A program made the translations under genes and the position numbers. Shown here in pieces: positions 42,175 to 48,320 of a DNA stretch of 48,320 nucleotides. The stretch comes from a virus. Within the stretch, counting starts at the first letter, position 1. Every line of letters begins with the position of its first letter. The stretch lies in the IMG/VR virus record IMGVR_UViG_3300034407_003054, positions 1-48,320 of that record; one strand, written 5' to 3'. The notes under the pieces were generated by a model. It had not been told where the DNA came from and did no database searches. It saw only the letters and a program-made list of their open reading frames with translations.

Positions 42175-43295
42175 CAAGACAAGAACAACTACAAGAACTA
42201 TTCCACAATAATCAGTATTTTAAAATGATATGTGGTGCAGGTAACGAAGATACCGAAGAAGTTAGAAGACTTGCAATGATTTATACATTGGCAGGTGCAA
42301 AAGGATTAGATATTTCTACAACACCTGATGTAGTAAAGGCAGCGATGGATGGTATTGATAGGGCATATGATATATCAGATAAACTTGGTATTGATATCGG
42401 AATCAGACCTTACATTATGATTAGTGTTGGAATGCCAGGTGACCACCATGTTAGAAAGGCATTCATTCATGAAGATATGTGTGTTCAATGTGGATTGTGT
42501 GTTGCACCAGTTTGTCCAACTGAGGCGATAGAACCTATTGAGATTAAGGTAGAGAATGCATTTGTTATTACTGAAAAGTGTATTGGATGTGGTGCATGTA
42601 GTGCAGTGTGTCCTATTAATGAGTGTATAACTTATGACCACAATGAAAAAGAATTAGAAGAATTACTTCCACAATGTTTAGAATTAGGTGCAGAAAACAT
42701 AGAGTTACATGCCGCAGTTGCAGAAACAGATGTCATTATGAAGGAATGGGAAATGGTTATTAAGGCAAATCCTGATGGACACAATAGTATGTGTTTAGAT
42801 AGACTACATATTGGAAACTTTGAATTGAAAAATAGAATAGAAAAGGCATTAGAAATGACTAAACCTGGTCTAATGATATTACAGGCAGATGGTTATCCAA
42901 TGAGTGGTGGTAGAAATGATTTCAATACAACATTACAGGCAGTTGCAACTGCAGATGTAGTTAATAAACAATTCAACATGAGATTAAATAAGAAAGATAA
43001 ACAATTAATATACAAAAGAAGAAGACAATTAAATGTTGTTTTATCAGGTGGAACTAATTCATTAACTGCAGACTTGGCACTACAAGGTAATGTAAGATTC
43101 CAAGGAGTTGCAGTTGGAACATTTGCAAGAAATTTAATTTATAAACATATAAAAGAAGTCTATGATTATAATGATATGGAATTTTATAATGATTTAAATA
43201 ATATTCGTGAAGCATATCTTATTGGAAAACAATTAGTAGATAGTAACATAAATAAAGGTGAAAGTTATGGGTCAAACACTTATATTCGCAGTTGA
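42171..43295 (+). CDS. LdpA-like protein with two [4Fe-4S] clusters
   Basis: A 374-residue protein. Residues 15-65 (YFKMICGAGNEDTEEVRRLA ... AGAKGLDIST) resemble LdpA's barrel start. The ferredoxin-like insert has Cys104, 107, 110 and 115, and Cys137, 140, 143 and 147 (CxxCxxCx4C and CxxCxxCx3C), enough for two clusters. The C-terminal part, with GLMILQADGYPMSGGRND and NVVLSGGTNSLTADLALQG, is the LdpA C-terminal pattern (D.RPMSGD, L.GGTN..T). LdpA is a cyanobacterial Fe-S protein that feeds redox state to the clock; the biochemical role of the wider family is not known to me. ATGA-coupled to the aldolase gene, so the two may act together. Confidence 0.68.
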   Translation: MTRQEQLQELFHNNQYFKMICGAGNEDTEEVRRLAMIYTLAGAKGLDISTTPDVVKAAMDGIDRAYDISDKLGIDIGIRPYIMISVGMPGDHHVRKAFIHEDMCVQCGLCVAPVCPTEAIEPIEIKVENAFVITEKCIGCGACSAVCPINECITYDHNEKELEELLPQCLELGAENIELHAAVAETDVIMKEWEMVIKANPDGHNSMCLDRLHIGNFELKNRIEKALEMTKPGLMILQADGYPMSGGRNDFNTTLQAVATADVVNKQFNMRLNKKDKQLIYKRRRQLNVVLSGGTNSLTADLALQGNVRFQGVAVGTFARNLIYKHIKEVYDYNDMEFYNDLNNIREAYLIGKQLVDSNINKGESYGSNTYIRS

Positions 43296-43638
43296 TTTTG
43301 ATGGTTGTTTAGCAGAATTTGATTTTCCAAATATCGGAGAACAAACTTCAAAACAAAAAACATTAATGAATATTTTAAAAAAATTACAAGACAAAGGACA
43401 TAAATTAATATTATGGACAAGTAGAGGTGAACCTGCACTACAAGAAGCAATTGATTGGTGTGAAGAAAAGGGATTGATATTTGATATGCATCAAGTTAAT
43501 CCATTTACCAAAAAGATATCAGGACCCAGTCCTAAGATAATTGCAGACTATTATATTGATGATAAGGCATTAGAATTTGGTGATAATGAATCACGAGACA
43601 GAACACTATTTTTATTGGAGAGATTGTTAGATGAGTAG
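43267..43638 (+). CDS. HAD-superfamily phosphatase
   Basis: A 123-residue HAD enzyme. AVDFDGCLAEF (about 7-17) holds the nucleophile Asp and the DxD, ILWTSRGEPALQEAIDWCEE (about 47-66) is motif II with Thr/Ser, and ADYYIDDKAL (about 95-104) is the acidic motif IV. The cap is minimal. The start at ATG 43267 has AAAGGTG before it; GTG 43258 overlaps that site. It likely removes phosphate from a sugar intermediate, given the cytidylyltransferase next to it (overlap by 8 nt). Confidence 0.8.
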   Translation: MGQTLIFAVDFDGCLAEFDFPNIGEQTSKQKTLMNILKKLQDKGHKLILWTSRGEPALQEAIDWCEEKGLIFDMHQVNPFTKKISGPSPKIIADYYIDDKALEFGDNESRDRTLFLLERLLDE

Positions 43639-44299
43639 AAAAAAAATAACCGCAGTGGTTCCTATTAGAAAAGGGTCACAAAGGATAATAGACAAGAACT
43701 TTATTCCATTTGTTGATGGGAAGAGTTTACTTGAGGTCAAACTTGAAATATTGAAGAAGATTACTTTAATTGATGAAATTATTGTTAATACTGATTCAGA
43801 TAAGGCATTAGAGATTGCAGACAAATATGGTGTTAGTAAAAAAGAAAGAGAACCATACTTTGCAAGTAATGAGTGTACCAATAGTGAGTTCTTTCAGAAC
43901 ATGGCAGAAACAACTGATACAGATTATTTAATCTATAGTCCATGTACTGCACCATTAGTTGAAGAGAGTACTTATTATGATTTCATTAATAGGTTTATCA
44001 ATGGTATAGATAATGGACATGATAGTTTAACTACCGTAAATGTATTGAAACATCACATGTGGTTAGATGGAAAACCATTAAATTATGACCCAAAGAATTC
44101 ACCAAATACACAAGACCTACCTGATATCTACAAACTAACTTATAGTCTTTCAATTATAGAAAGGGAGGCAATGTTAGAGTGTAAAAATATAGTTGGTAAC
44201 ACACCACATTTTTATCAGATAGATGAAGTTGAGGGAGTTGATATTGATAATCAAATTGACTTTGATTTTGCAAAGTTTTTATATGGGAGAGTAAAATAA
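43631..44299 (+). CDS. CMP-sugar (acylneuraminate-type) cytidylyltransferase
   Basis: A 222-residue NeuA/KdsB-like enzyme. ITAVVPIRKGSQRIIDKNFI (6-25) matches the (I/V)PAR.GS+.I..KN motif, and EIIVNTDSDKALEIADKYGV and TDTDYLIYSPCTAPLVEEST follow the family order. It couples CTP to a keto-sugar acid to give the donor for a transferase. A CMP-linked nonulosonate or Kdo-like sugar is inferred; no NeuB is in the window, though the HpcH/HpaI aldolase could replace it. Confidence 0.82.
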   Translation: MSRKKITAVVPIRKGSQRIIDKNFIPFVDGKSLLEVKLEILKKITLIDEIIVNTDSDKALEIADKYGVSKKEREPYFASNECTNSEFFQNMAETTDTDYLIYSPCTAPLVEESTYYDFINRFINGIDNGHDSLTTVNVLKHHMWLDGKPLNYDPKNSPNTQDLPDIYKLTYSLSIIEREAMLECKNIVGNTPHFYQIDEVEGVDIDNQIDFDFAKFLYGRVK

Positions 44300-44979
44300 T
44301 GAAAGATTTCAATTTATTGAAAGATATTTATAAAGACAAAGACATTTATGTCATTAGTGGAGGCCCTTCACTTAATCACATAGATAAGAGTTTTTTTGAA
44401 AATAAAATAGTCCTTGGAGTAAATGATATATTCAGATACTTTGAGTGTGATTATGTAGTTGTAAAAGATTGTAATGAAGAACCAAGGTTTACAAGATTGG
44501 TACAAGAACTAAAAGAAAAAGATATACCATTAATCTATAGTCAGTACTATAAAGGTTATGAAGAAAAGGGATTAAATAATTGTGATAATCCTAATTCATA
44601 CATGTTCACACACAACCCAAGAAAAAAAGATTTTGATATGGAGATGATGGAACTTGATATTGACGAGGAGATTATTGTTAGTCGTTCAACCGTAACAACT
44701 GCAATACATATTGCATATTATATGGGTGCAAAAAATATCATACTATGTGGACACGATGGTGGAGAGATTGATGGTCAAATGTATTATCATGAATATGTAG
44801 AGAAAGATTGGAAGTCTGCAAGTAATTGGGATGGTATAAAGGGATTTTTAAACAACATGGAAAGAGAGACAATCGCACTCAAACAATTGTTAAACTTCCA
44901 TGATGTAAATATTTGTTCAATGAATCCATTTATCAATTTACGATTAGAAGGAACTAAATTTGAAACTTATAAAATATAG
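44299..44979 (+). CDS. DUF115/sialyltransferase-like glycan protein
   Basis: A 226-residue Rossmann-type protein. DIYVISGGPSLNHIDKSFFE (14-33) with the GGPSL loop, IVLGVNDIFRYFECDYVVV and STVTTAIHIAYYMGAKNIILCGHDG (about 131-155) match the group containing DUF115/MptE-like proteins and the GT42 sialyltransferase fold (CstII has xGNGPSL ... SGV.M...A...G...I.L.G.D). Coming directly after a CMP-sugar synthase, a transferase using that CMP-sugar is the attractive reading, but the catalytic His could not be settled. Confidence 0.62.
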   Translation: MKDFNLLKDIYKDKDIYVISGGPSLNHIDKSFFENKIVLGVNDIFRYFECDYVVVKDCNEEPRFTRLVQELKEKDIPLIYSQYYKGYEEKGLNNCDNPNSYMFTHNPRKKDFDMEMMELDIDEEIIVSRSTVTTAIHIAYYMGAKNIILCGHDGGEIDGQMYYHEYVEKDWKSASNWDGIKGFLNNMERETIALKQLLNFHDVNICSMNPFINLRLEGTKFETYKI

Positions 44980-44988
44980 GAGATAAAG

Positions 44989-45891
44989 ATGAATATATTA
45001 GTAACAGGTGGAGCAGGATTTATAGGAACGAACTTAATTGAAAGATTATTAGAAGATGGTCACAAGGTAGTCAGTATAGATAATTACTCAACAGGATTTG
45101 AAACAAATGAGATAGAACATGAAAATGTAACCTATTGTAATGTAGATTTAAGAGATGCAATTGATTTTGATTTCTTTATGGAGAATCCTGATTTAGTTTA
45201 TCATCTTGCAGCACTACCAAGAATCCAACCATCATTTCAGTTTCCTGCATTAACCTTTGAGGCAAATGTACTTGGAACAATTAATCTATTGGAATGGATT
45301 AGAAGTAAAGAAAATAAAATACCAATAGTTTATGCAGGGTCAAGTAGTTTTCATGGTGGAGTATACAAGAATCCTTATACATTTACAAAGTGGCAAGGTG
45401 AAGAAGTAGTTCAAATGTATCATAAAACATATGATATGCCAATGAGTATATGTAGGTTTTACAATGTATATGGCCCACATCAATTAACTGAAGGTGAATA
45501 TTGTACCGTAATTGGTATCTTTGAGAAACAATTCAAAGAAGGTCTTGAACTAACTATTACAGGTGATGGTGAACAGAGAAGAGATTTCACTCATGTGTTT
45601 GATATCGTAGATGGGTTTGTAAAATGTGGTAATTCTTTAGTGATTCCAAATGCATATAATGCCAAAGTTGATGGTGAAATTTTTGAATTAGGTAAGGGTG
45701 AAAATCATTCAATAAATGTAATCGCTCAATCATTTGATTGTGGATATACTTACATACCTAAAAGACCAGGTGAAGTTCAAGAAACACTTTGTACAGATAC
45801 AAAGGCACATGAATTATTAGGTTGGAAACCTACAATAGATGTATTAGATTATATAGAAGGAGTACGAGTCTCATGGACAGAAAAAATGTAG
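44989..45891 (+). CDS. NAD-dependent sugar epimerase/dehydratase
   Basis: A 300-residue extended SDR enzyme. MNILVTGGAGFIGTNLIERL (1-20) is the GxxGxxG NAD loop, VYHLAALPRI is the next core motif, and the catalytic part reads YAGSSSFHGG ... YTFTKWQGEE; the YxxxK motif is YTFTK. The usual Tyr-Lys pair is therefore present, although in an unusual context. C-terminal GDGEQRRDFTHVFDIVDGFV is standard. It interconverts an NDP-sugar. TAGGAG before the start; overlaps the next gene by 19 nt. Confidence 0.86.
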   Translation: MNILVTGGAGFIGTNLIERLLEDGHKVVSIDNYSTGFETNEIEHENVTYCNVDLRDAIDFDFFMENPDLVYHLAALPRIQPSFQFPALTFEANVLGTINLLEWIRSKENKIPIVYAGSSSFHGGVYKNPYTFTKWQGEEVVQMYHKTYDMPMSICRFYNVYGPHQLTEGEYCTVIGIFEKQFKEGLELTITGDGEQRRDFTHVFDIVDGFVKCGNSLVIPNAYNAKVDGEIFELGKGENHSINVIAQSFDCGYTYIPKRPGEVQETLCTDTKAHELLGWKPTIDVLDYIEGVRVSWTEKM

Positions 45892-46628
45892 TATTTATGA
45901 CATGCATGGATGGTGCACCTGATATATTAGATTATAAAGAATGGTGTTTCAAGTCATGGGACTATTGGTGTAAGAAAAATAATGTAGAATTATTTGTACT
46001 TGACCAAGAGATAAAAGATAAGTCAATTATGAAACCTACATGGCAAAGATGGTGGGTACATGAAATACTTGAGTCTAATGAAATAGAATATGACCAAGTT
46101 GCATTGGTTGATGTAGACACAATGGTTCATTGGGATTGTCCTAACTTCTTTGAACAAACAGATGGTGAGTTCAGTGCAGTAATGGATAAGTTCAATATTG
46201 AATGGACACATAATAGTATTAAAGGTTATCAAGACTTTTGGCCAGATATTAAGTTTGATTGGACAAGTTATTTTAATTGTGGATTCATAGTCATGAGTAA
46301 AAAACACAAAGGTTTATGTAAAGATATTATAGACTTTTATCTTGAGAATGAAGATGAACTCAGAAAGAGACAACATGAAACACTTAAGAAAGGGTCAGAC
46401 CAAACACCAATCAACTACATGATTCGTGCAAGTGAACACGAACTGAAATATCTTGATGAAAGATTTAATTTATCACAATTACATTTGAGAGGTGTTTTGG
46501 GTGGATTATGTCCTATGTGGGAAGTTGGTCATGTGTGGCACTTCAATGGATTTGAAAAAACACAAAGGAATCAATTAATGATGCAAGTATGGAATCAAAT
46601 CAAGGAGAACTATGAATTTAAAAAGTAA
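45873..46628 (+). CDS. GT-A fold glycosyltransferase-like protein
   Basis: A 251-residue protein. The start at ATG 45873 has AAGGAG 10 nt upstream; the longer frame would run through the end of the epimerase. QVALVDVDTMVHWDCPNFF (about 70-88) contains a DxD motif, and FDWTSYFNCGFIVMSKKHKG and GSDQTPINYMIR follow the order of GT8/GT34-like transferases (DQ..N near the end). Donor unknown. Overlaps the next gene by 17 nt. Confidence 0.68.
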   Translation: MDRKNVVFMTCMDGAPDILDYKEWCFKSWDYWCKKNNVELFVLDQEIKDKSIMKPTWQRWWVHEILESNEIEYDQVALVDVDTMVHWDCPNFFEQTDGEFSAVMDKFNIEWTHNSIKGYQDFWPDIKFDWTSYFNCGFIVMSKKHKGLCKDIIDFYLENEDELRKRQHETLKKGSDQTPINYMIRASEHELKYLDERFNLSQLHLRGVLGGLCPMWEVGHVWHFNGFEKTQRNQLMMQVWNQIKENYEFKK

Positions 46629-47634
46629 ATATGCAATAGGTTGTCATGTAATGTTCTACGAAATAGAAATATTAGATGAATATTTAAATTCAGTAAAGAA
46701 GGCAATTGAGATAGTACAGAATCCTGAGAATATTATTGTTGAATTGTTTTTCAATATATCAGAGTTTTTTGAAGAGATAGATACTGAGACCACTACAAAA
46801 AAAGAACTGATAAAGAAATTCAATAGTAAGTGTTCAGAGATGTCTAAACTTGGAGTGTTAGTTAAGAGTCAAGTCTATGACCAAAACAAACCTTATTGTA
46901 TTGCAGACTACAGAAGAGACTTTAACTATAAGTGGTGTAATGTAGTTGATTACTTAGTGTGGGGTGAAAGTGATTGTTTACTACCAAGAGAATTCTTTCA
47001 TGTGTTAGAGGGTGTAAAAGAATATGCAAACTCTCAAGAAATCTACAGATATACATTAACATTTGCACTTAGAAAAATGTGGGACGAAAGTTGGAGAATA
47101 TTAGAACATCCTGAGTTTACAGATAAACCATATTACGATATGGATACAGAAGAAGATACTAAGTTGGCATTAAACTCACCATGGAGTATTAGATATACTA
47201 TGAGTCAAGAAGAAATGGAAAAAGTAAATGACAAGACAGAAGAACTTGATGTTCAATTAATTACTTCACCTAAATTTGATGGTAGTTGTTTAGTAATGAG
47301 TTCAGATTTAGTAAGAGGTGGAGTTAATTTACCACCTGCAGTATCAATGGTGGGTGATGATACAAGTTTTATGGCAATGTGTCAGAAATTAATGGGTGAT
47401 GACTATAGACAATTTGTTATTAAGAATGTACTAAAGGTTCATAATAGAAACCATCCAAGAAAAAGACTTTATGTTAAGGATGAAGATAAGTCCAAGTCCA
47501 CACACTTCAAGAGAAGAGATAATAATTGGTATCAGACAATCACAAAGATGAGTAAAGGAAATTTAAATAAATTGTTTGGTGGACAAGTTAAATTTAAAAC
47601 ATATGGAGAGTTTAAAGATGAAATCAAAAAATAG
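46612..47634 (+). CDS. Putative GT-A fold glycan-cluster protein
   Basis: A 340-residue protein. YAIGCHVMFYEIEILDEYLN near the N-terminus resembles a GT2 start, and NVVDYLVWGESDCLLPREFF (about 108-127) could be a DxD-like site (ESD). AVSMVGDDTSFMAMCQ (about 243-258) may supply the catalytic Asp pair. The C-terminus is Lys-rich. It is embedded between a GT-A protein and a small protein by overlaps, so a glycosyltransferase role is likely but not proven. Confidence 0.55.
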   Translation: MNLKSKYAIGCHVMFYEIEILDEYLNSVKKAIEIVQNPENIIVELFFNISEFFEEIDTETTTKKELIKKFNSKCSEMSKLGVLVKSQVYDQNKPYCIADYRRDFNYKWCNVVDYLVWGESDCLLPREFFHVLEGVKEYANSQEIYRYTLTFALRKMWDESWRILEHPEFTDKPYYDMDTEEDTKLALNSPWSIRYTMSQEEMEKVNDKTEELDVQLITSPKFDGSCLVMSSDLVRGGVNLPPAVSMVGDDTSFMAMCQKLMGDDYRQFVIKNVLKVHNRNHPRKRLYVKDEDKSKSTHFKRRDNNWYQTITKMSKGNLNKLFGGQVKFKTYGEFKDEIKK

Positions 47635-48049
47635 AAAATGGTTACCGACATTAGGAGAATTAATTGATAGATTAAGTATTCATCAATTAAAAGAGTTATT
47701 TATACCCGAAAACAAGGACAACTATGCTCAAGAAATGAATGATATGGTTCATGATATTAATTTAATATTAAAAGAACACAAAGGTGAGATTACAGGTGAA
47801 GTCATTAGAGCCATTATAGTGTTATCACAAATGAACGCACATATTTGGTATAATGAATCACAAGTTCGTAAAGGTGAAAAGGGTTCAGATAATCTAATGT
47901 TAACTCATGGATTAAATGGAATTAGAAATACTGCCGTAAATAAAATCATGGAAGTGGTTGGTGGTAGAAAAGACTACAAGGTAGATTGTATTGCATCTGA
48001 ATTTAAAGATTGGGAAGTGAGTTGGGATGTTCCAAGAAACAAGAAGTAG
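47618..48049 (+). CDS. Unknown helical protein of the glycan unit
   Basis: A 143-residue protein. ATG 47618 is chosen for GGAG 9 nt upstream (the frame runs back to TTG 47576). It starts with WLPTLGELIDRLSIHQLKEL and is helical throughout, with YAQEMNDMVHDINLILKEHK and a QMNAHIWYNESQVR segment. The LGELIDRLSI...LK pattern resembles small helical proteins found next to phage and bacterial glycan genes (DUF4254-like), but I cannot confirm this. Overlaps both neighbours. Confidence 0.55.
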   Translation: MKSKNRKWLPTLGELIDRLSIHQLKELFIPENKDNYAQEMNDMVHDINLILKEHKGEITGEVIRAIIVLSQMNAHIWYNESQVRKGEKGSDNLMLTHGLNGIRNTAVNKIMEVVGGRKDYKVDCIASEFKDWEVSWDVPRNKK

Positions 48050-48242
48050 GTCTACACAAAAATCAATCACATGGAGATTGATTGCATTCAGTAATTCTTG
48101 GATGATACTGGCCATGGGATTAACAGAGTTACCTTTTTGGAATGCAGTGATTATGAATGTAACAGGTATGATAATGTTTTATTTCCACGAAAGAGTGTGG
48201 AATAGAGTGAAAAGTGGAAGAAATGTACAAGAAAATAGTTGA
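48027..48242 (+). CDS. DUF2061-family small membrane protein
   Basis: A 71-residue protein. RSTQKSITWRLIAFSNSWMI at the start and FYFHERVWNRV near the end are the two DUF2061 signatures (K.ITWR ... HERvW), with a hydrophobic pair of segments at about 20-34 and 38-53. It would insert in the cytoplasmic membrane. DUF2061 proteins often accompany sulfate- or sugar-nucleotide genes; role unknown. It overlaps the previous gene by 23 nt. Confidence 0.75.
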   Translation: MFQETRSRSTQKSITWRLIAFSNSWMILAMGLTELPFWNAVIMNVTGMIMFYFHERVWNRVKSGRNVQENS

Positions 48243-48320
48243 ATATTGGAAAAACTTAACCTTAGTGTTGGCATTACCATTAATGATAGTCAACACACTA
48301 ATGGATTATTATAATGGTTG
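48223..48320 (+). CDS. Membrane protein, 3' end beyond window
   Basis: A frame open from ATG 48223 to the window edge, overlapping the DUF2061 gene by 20 nt, with GGAAG before the start. It reads MYKKIVEYWKNLTLVLALPL and continues hydrophobic (MIVNTLMDYYNG), so it starts with a short basic segment and a membrane helix. Only 32 residues are visible. Confidence 0.45.
   Translation, partial: MYKKIVEYWKNLTLVLALPLMIVNTLMDYYNG

Overview
The window is a stretch of a large, AT-rich, T4-type tailed-phage genome (contractile-tail myovirus), and every gene I can support is on the + strand. Diagnostic genes are baseplate proteins (gp53-like and hub-like), the T4-style replication set (gp32 SSB, UvsX recombinase, RNase H-type exonuclease, gp41 helicase, gp43 family B polymerase, gp45 clamp, gp44 and gp62 clamp loader), ThyX and a class II ribonucleotide reductase. 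Genes are packed with ATGA or TAATG stop/start overlaps and AGGAG-type ribosome sites. The content (NrdJ, ThyX, radical SAM twitch protein, many sugar enzymes) resembles marine T4-like phages. A complete TonB-dependent receptor with a carboxypeptidase-regulatory-like N-terminal domain suggests a host of the Bacteroidota/Marinimicrobia (FCB) type, with Marinimicrobia my favoured guess; this is inference.

Layout. 1-5.5 kb: end of a late structural module (partial tail/baseplate protein, gp53-like wedge protein, large hub-like protein). 5.6-11.8 kb: nucleotide and accessory enzymes (APS kinase, HIGH-type nucleotidyltransferase, ThyX, RimK-like ATP-grasp ligase), a stripped-down family A polymerase-like protein and unknown proteins. 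11.8-12.5 kb: about 700 nt without a gene, holding a late-type promoter, an apparently structured RNA of about 500 nt, a strong terminator and the gp32 leader. 12.5-18.1 kb: gp32, UvsX, RNase H, a radical SAM protein and gp41. 18.3-23.1 kb: NrdJ followed by the TonB-dependent receptor. 23.2-29.3 kb: gp43, an HNH-like protein, gp45, a DNA methyltransferase-like protein, gp44 and a zinc-ribbon protein. 29.3-33.0 kb: an unusual cassette lying between the two clamp-loader genes: an amino-acid:carrier-protein-ligase-like/GNAT fusion, an ATP-grasp-like/Hint fusion, a DUF1330 protein and a lone GNAT protein. 33-37 kb: gp62, ClpP, a nucleotide-modification-associated protein, sugar dehydrogenase, Cas4-like nuclease, SLOG protein and a small ribbon-helix-helix-like protein. 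37-48 kb: a glycan cluster (GT4, GT2 and GT-A glycosyltransferases, cytidylyltransferase, epimerase, HAD phosphatase) with an embedded HpcH/HpaI aldolase and an LdpA-like 2x[4Fe-4S] protein, ending in small membrane proteins.

How the parts work together. The replication genes form a nearly complete T4-style replisome (primase, ligase and the gp46/47 nuclease are not in this window). NrdJ and ThyX supply dNTPs. Promoter-like sequences of two related kinds (TTGACA-18-TATATT twice; TTGAGA or TTAACA-17-TATATA) start the gp43, gp45, Nmad1 and glycan transcription units, while a TATAAATA late-type box precedes the candidate ncRNA. The glycan cluster probably decorates the virion or remodels the host surface.

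The most unusual items are the phage-borne TonB-dependent receptor beside a B12-dependent reductase, the amino-acid-activation/ATP-grasp/GNAT cassette, the approximately 500-nt RNA, and the aldolase/LdpA-like pair. No tRNA, CRISPR array or insertion sequence was seen.
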